The notes: a model not told the origin generated them from the sequence alone. 64,000 nt of DNA from Megaleporinus macrocephalus (GCA_021613375.1 CM038722.1:25545941-25609940), one strand, 5' to 3'. Positions 25,109-38,860 are shown, counted from the first letter of the stretch. Numbers and translations are program-made.

Positions 25109-25700
25109 ACTTGTTGTTTACCGTTTGATCATTGACTCCTTCACTGGTACTTTGACCAGATGTAGTACAGCACACCAGGACTTCTTGATGTATACTAAGT
25201 TTAGAAGACACCAATCTTTCTGGGGTACTTATTGCGTTACATTGTTTCATTTGAGTTTAGAGTCTCTATCCATGGTTCTGATTCGTGCAGAGATCCTTTA
25301 CTATTTTTGCAGTGTTTCCCAACCCTAGACCTGTAGACTCACTCTTCTTTTAGTGCATTCCCTGCTTTGCGCCCACTCTCCGCCTCACCAAGCGTCTATT
25401 AATAAGCTGATTTGTTGGATCAGATGTTTTGGGTGCAGAGAAAATACTAAAATATGCAAGAGAGTGGGCTATGGCCAAAGCAGATCTGTAGAGGAACAGA
25501 CATTATCACTCCCACTGGAGTTAGAAAGGGTTTTCACAAGCCACCATCTGAAATCCTTTGTTCACGTGTACTGAATTACATAATACGTTTTGAAAAAATA
25601 GAGACTGAGATGTAGAACAGCATCCTGGTACTACTCTATCCCAGACTTGATCAAGTGTGAGACTTGGGAAGCGTCCATGGTGCTGATCCGTGGAGAAGCC
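25076..25700. repeat. Diverged right flank of array 2
   Basis: Contains the acttgttgtttaccgtttg module at 25109-25127, a gtttagagtctctatccatgg module at 25254-25274, and a last echo, gcgtccatggtgctgatccg, at 25671-25690. Between them is unrecognised sequence without a gene. Confidence 0.65.
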
Positions 25701-25849
25701 CAGCTCCCAAAGCTATAGCCTGGGCTCTTCCGAGCGAACCGGACTGAGTGAATGGAGAATCCTCTGATGAAATATTGATCACTCCGCGGGTCGATGAGCC
25801 TTATTAATATTGATCAAACTATTATAGCATATCCTACCAGCTGTATTCA

Positions 25850-26300
25850 TTCCTTCGTTAATGACAGGTAATAGGTGATCGCTCTCGTGAACGAAGACTT
25901 AATGCAATGGAGCGCGAGCTTCACCCCCCCCCCACCTTCCTCCTCCTCCTCCTTCTCCTCCTCCTCTTCCTCGCTCTCGTGAGGCGGCAGATTAAAGTTC
26001 ACGCGCCATTAGTCACGGAGGGGTTTTCGCGCGGGCCCCCGCGCTCAGGAATCTTCTTTGTGTCAGGATCGCTTTGTCCCGCCGCGGCGGCTTATCTGCG
26101 GCACGAGCGCGCAATTACTTTAGAACGATTTCACGCCGCTTCATTACGGCGGAGAGGCGCGCACGCGCCGAGCCTCATAAAAGGTAATCAGACGTAATTA
26201 GAGCTCGCGCTGAGGCCCGCGGCGCACCGGGACGGGCAGCAGAGGATCGAGGAACTGACCCACAGTGCTGCTCTGCAGGATTACACACCTGAGGAGCGCG
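25850..26300. promoter_or_regulatory. Isolated CpG-rich block, candidate promoter or enhancer
   Basis: A sharp island of GC- and CpG-rich DNA (for example ccgccgcggcggcttatctg and gcggagaggcgcgcacgcgc) in otherwise AT-rich DNA, about 7 kb upstream of epha6 exon 1. It holds TAAT-core sites (gccattagtcacgg, acgtaattagagctcg) of the homeodomain type and a TATA-like cctcataaaagg at about 26174. No ORF with a recognised domain starts here. Possibilities are a distal or alternative epha6 promoter, a promoter for a non-coding transcript, or a conserved enhancer. Function is inferred from composition only. Confidence 0.45.
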
Positions 26301-27889
26301 TGAAACAAGTATGAAATGAATAATAAGTTAATGGTGAGATCTTGTTACAGCTTTTTGAATATGAAGCCATATGTAATGTCAATAACAAGTGAATGATCAA
26401 TATGTGTGTGCGTTTGTGTTGTCTAATTACTTAAGACAGAACATTAAACATTAATGTTTTATGATTTCATGATTGTCTGAAGTAATAAATCTATCCACAA
26501 CCAAATACAGAGAAAACCATACAAATCTTAATAGGGCCAAACATGTAGCCCTGCAGAACGCCGCACCTCATGTTTTCATGAATATATTTTTTGATGTCTG
26601 TCTATGTTTTTTTTCCTCTTTTTCTCTCACTGTGGCCATCCTCTCTTAATGTAAGCTATAGTGGCTCTCGCATGGAAAGCAGTAGGCAGACAGGTCGGAG
26701 GGCTTTGATCTTTTGTCTGTGGATGAAAACGCTGGCAGGTTTTAAGAGGCTGCCAGTACAAGCACATTATCAGGCGCTGAGGCTGACAGCCTTGTAGATG
26801 ACAGACGGGTTCCCACATTGAAGTGAAAACCAGTTAGCTTTCTCTTAACATTTAGATTTTGCCCCCCCGCCCCTCCCAACCTTCCATTTTTCATCATCTG
26901 GCTAGAGTGCCTCATCTTTACTCTTTGATACGTATGCGGTTTCATCAAAATCAAAAGCCATAAATAGGTTTTTTGATGGCGATGTGTGTCTGCATACAAA
27001 CACAGGCACACTGACTAATGGTGACTATAAGAATTGCTTTACTTTGCTGTGATCTTTAATATTGCCTGTTCATTGAGTCCAAGAATATGGATTTTGTAAG
27101 CATGGAGTGTGTGTGATCTGTTCCTTGGCAAAGTATATGACTCAACAGCCACAGAAACAGCTGAGCCCAAGCTATGTATGTGCTGATCAAAAGTTTGGAC
27201 ACACCTACATGAGGGCTATTTTTAAGATTATAGCTTCATGAGGAACCGGGGACACTTTCCCATGAAGTTCCATACATGCTGAGACCCTGTTGTCTGCTGG
27301 AAAATACTTTTATCGGGGACTTATTATGGTTTTCCTGTCTTCACCTTTACTCTAGTGTGTTATGTAGCTTTTTTATACTTTTCTCAGCATCCTGAAACAC
27401 CTCATTGGAATTTCAGCCCTTTTTCTCTGTTACAATATGATGTCATCTTATAACAAAGTCCTTATTGCCCACCTTCTGGCAAGCTTAGTACCCCTCACTT
27501 AACACACAGACTGCTAAACAGTAAAAACTGACTCCAACTCCAGTCTAGTTGGTGAAGGTGGATCGGGTCTACCAACTTGTTCAACCTGACTTACACAACC
27601 AAACTGATACAGCCAGCAGGAACAGCCACTGCAGTGTGAAGGCGGAATATGTAACAGGATATCGCTCTGGCAGTTGACCAATCAGAGCACACTGGGCTTT
27701 TCGGGAGGAGTGGTGCCACAGATACATCAACTCTAGCAAATCGTTTCAGACAGAGGAAGCATACAGATGTACAATATGAGAAAATATTGAGCTATTGGGA
27801 AATGGAGGCAAGTACAATATCAAAATGAGCAAAAAGTCGGTCCCATGTAACAAAAAAGTTTGAATCCAAACATTTGACTGATACTCTAC
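26301..27889. other. Gene-free stretch
   Basis: No gene, RNA gene or clear repeat recognised. Confidence 0.5.
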
Positions 27890-28760
27890 ACTGTAATGAA
27901 CTGCTGTAAACTTACTGTGGATATACAACAGTATCTTAATGTTTTTTAATAATAATTGTAAAATACTGTCAAATAATCAGACAGCGTATGTAAATTAACA
28001 GTAATGCAACCAGTTGCCCAATAACAGCAAATAACTGTAAATCTATCAGCATAATACAGTATTTTCTGTCAACAAACAATATGCACCATCATCCCATTAC
28101 AGTCCAGTAACTATCCATCAAAATTGTACTGGTGATTGCAGACTAATGTTTTTTTTTTAATGATAACCCTTTTTTATTAAACTGCTTCTACTCATTTAAG
28201 TGATAGAATATATGCAGTGGGCGGGTCCAGCCTATCTGGCTCAGCTGAGTTAAGACTCTTCAGCTCATTCAGTCAGTGCAGGATTGTGTATTGTGTGTAT
28301 TGTGTTCATTGGTAAAACAAAAAAAAGATGATCTAAATCGGTTCTTAGACGAGGAGACGCGAGCTGGTGCATTTACAGCTGGACTGCAGCTGCGGCGGTC
28401 CTCGTGAAACTCAAGAAAAAGGCAGCTGTTAACGTTATGTCTCCTAAAGTTTGCAGTGATATGGTTTTGTCAGTATAAGTAATAAACTTTTAAGATTTGA
28501 GATGATCTTAGTTAGGTCTGTTTCATTAAGTGACTACATTTAGTAAAGAATCTGTAGCTTGAATGGTGTTAGCTAATTAGCTAGCTAGCTGGCTGGCTAG
28601 TTGGTTAGTACCATAAATACGCAGTTATTTTACTGTCATATACTGTAATTCAGTTGACAGTACAATACTGTTCAATTAAATTACAGTAGATGCAGTGTAA
28701 AATAACAGTAAAATACTGGTGTCTCTGCCATTTTTTTACAATGTTTGTTAATTTTTTTTA
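27890..28760. mobile_element. Possible ACTGTAA-rich non-autonomous element
   Basis: Both edges are dense in actgtaa / ttacagta words (27893-28110 and 28620-28700) around a less repetitive centre containing ctagctagctggctggctag. This resembles a common teleost non-autonomous repeat. No target duplication was found and the boundaries are approximate. Confidence 0.35.
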
Positions 28761-28830
28761 CAATGTTTGTTTTCAGAATTTGTCCAGGAAAAGCCTCTCC
28801 TCCCTCTTCACTCCTTACTTGCCTTGTTGT

Positions 28831-28852
28831 TCTTTTTTTTTTTTTTTTTTTT
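28831..28852. repeat. Poly-T run
   Basis: A run of about 22 T. Could be a retroposon tail in reverse orientation, but no element was recognised beside it. Confidence 0.85.
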
Positions 28853-30250
<1,398 letters not shown>

Positions 30251-30984
30251 TGTGTAAGTGCATTTACATACTGAATATCAAAAAATGGTATTTGTAAAGG
30301 CTGTACTATACCTATGCATTTGTACACTGCATTATGCTTATGAACAAGGAATGATTAGAGCATAAGCAATACTATAACCTTTCACCATTAAGAAAAGATA
30401 AAAAAGAGATCAGCTGAAAACAGTGGACCAGACATTGGAGTAACAAAAGAATTTAACCTTATGAACCTTCATTTTTAAGAGTGTTGGTATGTGCAGTTAA
30501 GTGAAAGCTGATGATGGTTCTGCTGCTTTAAATGTAGGCCAATAGCTAAAAACTTTTTTCTGCATTATTATATCATCATTATTACAACGCTATACAAAGT
30601 ACCCAACTGGTGTGGCATGCCAGTCATCAGTCAGTTTTCTTTTGTGATTACCTTCTAACTAAAACAAAGCAAGTGAAGTGATGACATGAAAAACTGAAAG
30701 GCCTTTAGAGAAATGTTCAAAGATAGAACAGATGACTCATCAAATAACGTTTACCAAATGAAGTTGATTGTCAGCTGAACTCCGGCAGTATTATTATGGG
30801 GCTATCAGGTAATAGAGGACACTTTAAGGAACTAATCTTCTTCCTAGGAACCAATTTTTGGTTAATGTTTACTACAGTTTTCCCTCCAACTGAGCCAAAA
30901 GACAGTGTAAACAAACTTATAATTTTTAGGGCCTGTAATGAGTCCCGAAGACCAAACAAAAAAAAAACTATCCCATAAGATATA
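30251..30984. other. Gene-free stretch
   Basis: No gene or repeat recognised between the microsatellite and the degenerate minisatellite. Confidence 0.5.
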
Positions 30985-32620
30985 TTTCTGTATTCCGTAT
31001 TATCTAGTACACTGTCTTATGATACCTAACACACTGTCCCATAACACCTAACATATCGGACACTGTATTGCATCGATAGTATGTAACAATATGACATTAC
31101 ACATTGTCCATTTATACTTATACATTTATACTGCCCTAACACAATCCCCATTAAGACCTACACCAATGACCCCCAAAATACACTGTCCCATGATACCTAA
31201 CACACTGTCCCATGTAATTTAACACATTGTCCCATAATGCACTGTCCAATAACATAACACATCATCCTACAAAATACACTCTCATTACACCTAACACATC
31301 GTTCCATTACAACTAATACAATGTCCATTTATGCTTCGCATACTGTCCCATAATACCGTATTGCCACACATATTGTCTCATATAGTCTAACAAACTGTCC
31401 CATAACACCTAAGACACTGTCTATGTATACTTCACTATGTCCCATAATACCTAACACACTGTCTATGTATACTTCACTATGTCCCATAATACCTAACACA
31501 CTGTCCATTTATACTTAACACACTGTCCCATAATGCTACAGTACCAACACACTGTCTTATATAACCTATTACACTGTCCTATAACACCTAGCGAACTGTC
31601 CCACACGGCCAATATATGACTTGATGAATATGAACTGTTTGCTTTTTATACTTAATACACTGTCCCATAACACCTGATACAATGTCCATGCATACTTAGC
31701 ACAATGTCCATGTATTCTTAACACACAGTTCCATAACACTCAATACATTGTCTATGCATACTTAACACATTGTCCCATTACACTTAACAAAATGTCCATG
31801 CATATCTAACACACTGTCCCACTACGCCTTACACATTGTACATTTATACTTAACACAATGGGCGTGTATACATTAACACAGTGTCCCATAAAAATCGACA
31901 AATTGTCCTATTACACCTAACACAAAGTCCATGCATACTTAGCACAATGTCTATGTATTCTTAACACACTGTTTCATAACACTCAACACAATGTTTATGC
32001 ATACTTAACACATTGTCCCATTACACTTAACACAAGGTCCATGTATACTTAGCACAATGTCCAAGTATTCTAACACACTGTCCCATAACACTTAACACAA
32101 TGTCCATGCATACTTCACACATTGTCCCATTACACTTAACACAATGTCCATGTATGCTTAGCACAATGTGCATGTATTTTTAACACACCATTCCATTACA
32201 CTTAACACAATGTCCATGTGTACTTAACACACTGTCCCACTACGCCTAACACATTGTCCCTTTATACCTAACACAATGCCCATAACACCCAACACAAACT
32301 GGACAATACATGGACAATGTCCATGCATGCTTAACACATTGTCCCTTTACACTTAACAAAATGACCATGTATACTTAACACACTCTCCCACTACACCTAA
32401 CACATTGTTTATTTATACTTAATACAATGTTAATAACCCCCAACACAATGTCCACATATATTTAACACATTGTCCCATTACACTTAACACAATGTCCATG
32501 TATACTTAACACACTGTCCACGTATACTCAACACAGTGTGACATATCTGACACACTGTCCCCTTACACCTGTCACATTGTCCATTCATACTTAACCCATA
32601 ATAACACGACCAGAAACACA
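30985..32620. repeat. Old degenerate 22-25-bp minisatellite
   Basis: About 70 diverged units alternating between two themes, acactgtcccataacaccta and acaatgtccatgtatactta. In places the two alternate as a pair of roughly 45-50 bp. Indels and substitutions are frequent, so it is much older than the arrays at 1-8846 and 20.6-25.1 kb. It ends about 170 bp before the CpG-rich start region of epha6. Confidence 0.9.
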
Positions 32621-32906
32621 CTCATAATAAGGAACTGTCCCAGATGACCTCGCGATGTATGACCAGATAATGACGTTTCAAAACACCTGAAAACACTTTG
32701 CTAGACATTATCAGTCAATGCACCGTATACACTGAGTCGGCCTGCGGTTCAGTCTGTTTAGTGTCACCAGCTAAGTCTAATATTAACGCACCTCGGAGCT
32801 GTGCTGCGCGAGCCCGGTGCGGAGAAGACAGCGCGGCACGTGCGCCCGCGCGAGCGCACTCCCTCTAGCGCTGAGGCGAGTCGCGCGCTTCCTATGCAAG
32901 CGGAGG

Positions 32907-32910
<4 letters not shown>

Positions 32911-32971
<61 letters not shown>
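32911..32971. repeat. (CT)n microsatellite in promoter/5'UTR
   Basis: About 30 CT units, interrupted once by tttct near 32940. On the coding strand it is a pyrimidine tract within the epha6 start region. Confidence 0.97.
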
Positions 32972-32975
<4 letters not shown>

Positions 32976-33336
32976 CTCTCCTCCGCTCACTTTAACACCG
33001 GACCGCGAGGACTCGAGCCGCAGTCGCGGTCCACGGCCCCGGAGGGTCTTCTTGCTTGTGGCGGGAGGTTTTTTTTTTTCCTTCCTTTTTTTTGGCGCCA
33101 GAAAGCTCGCGCGCGCTCAGCAACATTCTGACAGGAGACGCTCGCGCGCTCGCCAGCCGTTACTGGAAACAGTACAGAAGCGGCGAGTTTGTTTTTCAGG
33201 ATTCCGGACAGAGAAACGAGCCTCGGACACGAGTTTACGGTCACATTCGACCATAAACAAGTCAGAGGGATAAGATTAACGCACAAGTTTGTTTATTTTT
33301 CTTTTCTCCAGGCTCCCTCAGAGCGAAGTGCTGGCG

Positions 33337-33414
33337 ATGGATTGGCGTTTGAGCCGCGAAGCCGGAGACAGCGAGGCTGCTCACATCGACTCGAAGCGAT
33401 TTAAAGTAGTGTGA
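33337..33414 (+). other. Upstream ORF in epha6 leader
   Basis: ATG at 33337 opens 25 codons (starting MDWRLSREAG) and stops at 33412-33414, 71 bp before the epha6 ATG. If the leader is transcribed through here it could damp translation of the receptor. The peptide resembles nothing I know, and regulatory meaning is inference. Confidence 0.4.
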
Positions 33415-33485
33415 GGGAACGTTTGTAGGACGTTTGCTGAGGTTTCTCGCTCCTTCGCGTCGGCGCGCTGGATTTGGGTTTAAAA

Positions 33486-33567
33486 ATGACTTTTCAACTC
33501 CGAGTCTGCCTCGTCTTGGCGTCAGTGGGGATAGTAACGTTAACAGACCCCAACCACCCCAACCAAG
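33486..33567 (+). CDS. epha6: EphA6 receptor, exon 1 (signal peptide)
   Basis: First coding exon of an Eph receptor tyrosine kinase, a single-pass cell-surface receptor that binds ephrin-A ligands on neighbouring cells and guides axons. It encodes 27 codons: MTFQLRVC, a hydrophobic LVLASVGIVTLT core that fits a cleavable signal peptide, then DPNHPNQ. It ends in phase 1 at caag|gtgagt, a consensus splice donor. Joined to exon 2 it reads NQ-VVLLDTT, the conserved mature N-terminus of EphA6. The ATG was chosen because an in-frame stop lies 45 bp upstream with no intervening ATG. Signal peptides diverge quickly, so identity rests mainly on exon 2. Other EphA paralogues are less likely. Confidence 0.88.
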
Positions 33568-33893
33568 GTGAGTGAGCGGCTGTTTACACTGCGCTAGCGA
33601 GGAGCTGCCGGCAGCGCTCCGTGACAGCACGACTGCTCTTATGTAACGCGTGAGAGCTGAACAGCAGGGTCTGGGCTGAATTTCGATATTCTGCCGGAGT
33701 GTCTGTGAGAAACTGATAGCTCCGGTGTTCGGTCTGATGCTGATGTGGGGTCTCTGCTGCTCCGTTACGCTCACTTTCTATTCCTCCGTTTCTACTCATC
33801 CGTTAAACAGAGCACGTAAAGCAGACGAGCAGAAAGAGACTGAGAGACTGACAGAGACCCTTCCACTCCTCTCAACGGCTCACTTTACCAGCT

Positions 33894-35107
33894 GATCTCT
33901 CTCTCTCTCTCTCTCTCTCTGCTGTCTTTTTGCATTTCTTTCTCTCTCCTTTCTCTACTTGTCTGTTTTTGTCTTTCTCTTCATCTGTTTCACTTTTTCT
34001 GCATGTTGTCCTCTCCATCTTTCCCCTCATGCTTGTCTTCTTCTTTTTCTGTCCTTCTCTCTCTTTGCATTTCTTTTTTTACCTTTTTCTGTCTCTGTTC
34101 TATCCATCTTTCTCAATTTCTGTTTATCCCTTTCTTTTTCTCTTTCTCTTTCTCTCTGCACTTCTTTCTACATCTTTTTCTGTCTCTGTTCTATCCATCT
34201 TCCTCATTTTCTGTTTATCCCTTCCTTTTTCTCTATCTCTTTCTCTCTGCACTTCTTTCTTCATCTTTTTCTGTCTCTGTTCTATCCATCTTCCTCATTT
34301 TCTGTTCATCCCTTTCTTTTTCTCTTTTCTTCCTCTCTGCACTTCACCTTTTGCTGTCTCTGTTCTATCCATCTTCCTCATTTTCTGTTTATCCCTTCCT
34401 TTTTCTCTATCTCTTCCTCTCTGCACTTCTTTCTTCACTATGTTTGTCACTGTTCTATCCATCTTCCTTTTTCATACCTTTTTTAATTTATATCTTTCTC
34501 TGCATTTCATTCTCGTTATCTCTCTCTCTTTTGTGTTTCTGTTTCTGAATATGTCTCCCATCTTTCTCATTTTCTCTGCATTTCATTCTCCGCATCTGTC
34601 ACATCTTCCACTTTTCTGTCCTTCTTTTTCTCCTGTCTTTTGTTTTAATGTATTTTTCTCTCTTCTTGTATTCTTCTCTTTCTTTTTCTAAGCAGTTCTT
34701 CATCTCCACCTCTTTCTGTCTTACTGTCTGTATTCCACTTTTTCTGTCTGTGTCTCTCTTTCACCCATTACCTCTTCTTCTCTTTTTGTGGTTCTCTGTG
34801 TCCTTCTTTCTGTATTCCCTTTTTCTTCATATCTGTTTTCTCTATCTTTCACATCTTGTTTTACTTTTTCTTCATCTCTCTTTAACTCTTTTCTCTCCCT
34901 TCATCTCTTCATTTCCTTTATCTCTCTTCTGGCTTTTCTCCACATCTCTTTGTTTTTTCTACATTCTCTCCACTCTCTGTCCCTCTCTACTTTCTTTTTC
35001 TCTCTTTTTCAGTCCATCTCTCTCTTCTTCTTTCTCACTGTCTGGTCTTACTTCTTCTCTGTCTCTCTATCTCTATTGTCTTTTGTGTTTAGTTCAACCT
35101 TTTTTTT

Positions 35108-35139
<32 letters not shown>

Positions 35140-35150
35140 TCCACCTCCCT
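33894..35150. repeat. 1.2-kb polypyrimidine tract with 90-bp repeats
   Basis: Almost pure C/T on the + strand. It includes (CT)n at 33894-33920 and (TTTC)n at 35109-35141. Between 34095 and 34480 a unit of about 90 bp recurs five times, marked by ctgttctatccatctt near 34096, 34186, 34277, 34360 and 34450. Ser/Phe/Leu-rich open frames here, up to 253 codons, are composition artefacts. It begins only about 330 bp inside intron 1. Confidence 0.93.
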
Positions 35151-38100
35151 CATTCTGTTTCACAGTCACACACTTGACACATCTGTCCTCCCCACACGCA
35201 CTCTCTGTCCTTCCTGCTGTAAGTCAGTCTCTCAGTCTCAAACTGCAGACACACACTAACACTGCTGAAGTGATGTTCATTTCTAGGAACACATTGATCA
35301 GCAGTGGTCTCGAGACTGTACAGTTATGTGTGTCACGATTTGCCAGGCTTCTAAAAAATATTTCAAGGTCACTCTTATGTTGTGTCCATAGAGTAGAGTC
35401 TAAAGGTGCAAGCCAGGGTTCCTACCATGATTTTAAAAAAACCTGTAACAAATTTCCGGCTTGCTCATTGTGACTGAGCTTGGGTAAAGCTGGATAATGC
35501 CAAGAGAGCAAGAGGGCCATGACACATTCGTCCAGGCTGGTTTTCTGTGTGAGAGTGTAGGTATGATACTGAAAGAGAAAGAAAAGAAAGAGAGAGCTCA
35601 ACAGCATTTGTGTAGGATGTGCTATAGATAGAGAGACAAGATGAAAGCCATCTCTTTTCTGCAATATGGCATGTTGGCAAAATCTTTATTTTTCCCTTAC
35701 AAGTCATTACTCATCCACATCTTCAGAGATGTGCAACCGTCGTGGCCCCTGTTTCGGCCCTTTTGTGTCATGAGTCAGTCTGGAAGCCCACTTACACGTC
35801 TTTGGACTAATATATGTTATTAAGGTTGGAAGGGGTTTATGTTTCACTAGGCTATAATAAGGAAATCAATAACACACCAGTTGTTCTCCGTAGCAGAGAG
35901 ACACTCACTCTTATTTGTCACCATCTCTCCTATAATTGTGTCCAATTCTTTTCCTGCTGTACGTGTTAAAAAGACGCCCACCTGGCACACAAACACACAC
36001 CTACGGGCTCTTGTCCAGCACAGCGCAGCGTGAAGCTGATTATGATTGGGTTCCAGCAGAGACAGGAGGCAAACATATCACCACATGAAAAGTTTTGCTG
36101 GTGTTATAAACATCGGTGTTGGAATGCAGCCTGGCCATCATATCTGCCTGTCAATCAGCAGAAGTTAATTTGGTAGAGAGATAGAAACTTTATCAAGTTA
36201 GGAAAGCCTGTGATGCACATAAATTAGGAAATAAAGAAAATTATATACATGTTAATCTCATAAAATAAATGTGTTGAAATGTCTTTAAAATTTTGAAAAT
36301 TAGTTAAAGAGTTGGGTTTTTTATTTGAACCAATATCCGTACCTGGAATATGGTAGCCTGTGGTACTTTTTCAGGACTTTTCTCTCTTTATATTAACAAA
36401 ATATGTAAATCCAGTTCCAAAAACATCCAAACTTCTGAGTTTCAACATTCCATTTGTTTATAGAACAGTCATAGCTAATGAAATGCTTAAGTTAATACCA
36501 ACCAGCACAATGAAACAACAACTTGTACAACTATCTAAAAAATAAGCTGAAGTTTTTGATGCCTCACAAAACGGAAAGTGATCCCAGCCTTGCATTTCGC
36601 ATTGCAGAGAGCATTGACTGCTTTAGACTCGCCATTGCTCTGACTCTGTGGACGAAATTTGATACAAACTGATTGATTATAATTTGGTTGGTACCCCTAA
36701 AAGAGCTCGGCACCCAACCCTACTGCATATCATCTGTCAGAATTCAATATAAGTGAAATAATATTGCAAGTAGAATTCATACTTAAAGTATCTGTTAACG
36801 TGCCTATTTTTAAAGTATCTACAGCATCTGTGTCTAGGGTTTACCTTAATAATTTAATACGGCCGAACGTACTTATTGCTCAGTTTCAATGTTTTTAGTC
36901 TTGTTGTGTTTTGGTATGATAGGCTGATCTGACAGTTACAATGATTTCTTCTCTTATTCCTAAACCGAAGCTCAGCAAGATCCCCAGTGACTTTTTTTCC
37001 TTTTTATCTAACAACATGATATTTTACCCCTAAAGCAACTCAAGTGCAGCCCAGTCATGAGACCATTTGAGCTTTTGCGCTGATGTACAGTTTAAAAAAC
37101 ACACTTTTTTGGAGTGATGCCACAGTAGCACCATGTTTGGGACATTTTAAGCAGTGTGGGAATTACTCTCTGGTTTTCAAAAGATACCACGTTTGCTGGC
37201 TCCATTGCCTGGCTGTTAACTCACTCATCATTCTTCTCTTGGCTATGTTCTTTTCTGGTTTTCACTGAGATCTCCCATATCACCTCTTTTGAATTGAGTT
37301 TTTTACTCTCTGTAATATTAAACAAATGTAGAAAACATCCCACAGCACGCAATTTATGGTAATTAGTGGCTCAGTGGTGACTCACGCTAGTAAAATGCCA
37401 ACAGTGAAGGAGCCCTATTTTGTCTGACAACAACTCATCCAACTAACTAATTAATGACCTGAAGATGAAGTTGTCAATGCCTCACTAATGTTAGCTACAG
37501 CTGCCGCAGGGACTTGTCTTTTAGCTATCAAATGAGGTCTTCTTTTTTAGATATGTTTTATAGTTTGTCCAGGTTGTTCCTCCGGTTAAAAGAGAGTATC
37601 TCAAGTCAGCTTTACATTTTGCATGGCCAATACTGCAGAAAGCGCTGTCTGCGTCAAGTTTTTAAAAGTGTATTTTCACTTGCTTTCACCTCGCCATTGC
37701 TCTTACGGTGTGTTGGGCTCCCGTCCCTGACACAAAGTGGTGCTGCTGTCATTATTTAAGAATATTGCTAAAAAGTAGATTGCTGATTCATTGGTGAAGC
37801 AGGCTAAACAGTGACCCCCCTGACCTTTTTGACTGATTTTGAGACACTCACAGGGTTCAAAAAGAGGTTGATCACGGAGGCCTAGACCCTCTAGAACCCC
37901 CTCTATTTTACCCGTGATTTAAGGAACCTCCTCATAATATAAAAGTTGTTAATTAATTGTATATTTTTTAGCTCTATTTATTTCTGATGGTGTAAAATCA
38001 AATTTTCTTACTTAACCTCATTTCTCAACTCTGATATCAGCTCATATCAAAATTATTCAGAACAGGGTGCTTTTCCTCCATCTAATGCAATCTGATTTAC

Positions 38101-38779
38101 ATTTTAAAAAAAAGTGATTAGCACATTAGCACAGACGTCCACAGTGATCTAAAAATAGCCTGTGTTTTAACCAATAAACGGAAAAACTCAAAACTGATCT
38201 CAGCACACTTTAAAGGGGTTACCTATAGTGTTCCGGCTTTCACACAGATTTATGGTCTTTGCATTCACCCAACACTTTCACTTATATAAGAAAAAATCTC
38301 TGATCTCAGAACAGTTTCTAAGACTGATTTTTCCCGACCCTCCTCTAATCAGCCCAGCACACTTTAGCGTCTTCTTTAGCGAATGGTGATTGGAGTGGTG
38401 CGCTGCTCTTGACGAAGGTTTTTTTTTCTCTCCTCTTCCTCAGGCATTAGGCTGGTGCTCTATGCCACTGCTTGTCACCGGCGGTACTGAGAGTGGATAA
38501 AAGCTGGCTAATCCACTTTGAGACAGAACAGTGCCAATAAATGAGTGCATAAATGAGGGTGCACTGGCTGGCCCTGTATCAGTCCTGCCGTAGGAGGATA
38601 AAGAGGGCGGGTGATGAAAAGAAGTATAGCGATGGAGGGAGGGAAAGATGGAGAAATAGAATGATAAACAGAGACAAAGTATTGAAGAGAGACAAGGAGG
38701 TAAAAAAGAAAGACATAAATGGAGGAAACATGGACAGAAAGAGCTGGTAGGAAGGAGGGGACAAAGCAGTTGGACGCAG

Positions 38780-38781
<2 letters not shown>
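35151..38781. other. Intronic stretch without recognised features
   Basis: No exon, RNA gene or named repeat recognised. Short open frames look random. Confidence 0.55.

Positions 38782-38833
<52 letters not shown>
38782..38833. repeat. (AT)n microsatellite
   Basis: About 26 units. Confidence 0.97.
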
Positions 38834-38836
<3 letters not shown>

Positions 38837-38860
38837 GCAGAGGAGTATATTAAATGATGT

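Larger units (their letters stand above)
32790..33485 (+). promoter_or_regulatory. CpG-rich promoter and 5'UTR region of epha6
   Basis: GC- and CpG-rich sequence immediately upstream of the epha6 start codon, typical of a TATA-less vertebrate CpG-island promoter. It includes a (CT)n tract at 32911-32971. An in-frame TGA at 33438-33440 lies before the ATG with no in-frame ATG between, supporting the chosen start. A short upstream ORF (33337-33414) and a strong acceptor-like site, ttttcttttctccag ending at 33311, lie in the presumed leader. The transcription start cannot be placed from sequence alone. Confidence 0.7.

Noticed and set aside
25907..26197. 96-codon ORF in the CpG-rich block
   Set aside because: It opens in a C-rich stretch, has no domain, and its length is expected in GC-rich DNA; the block is more likely regulatory.
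33262..33774. 170-codon minus-strand ORF antisense to epha6 exon 1
   Set aside because: It lies in CpG-rich DNA where stops are rare, has no recognisable domain, and covers a better supported exon on the other strand.
33930..35259. Several overlapping Phe/Ser/Leu-rich ORFs of up to 253 codons
   Set aside because: They are translations of a C/T-only tract in three frames at once; composition explains them.
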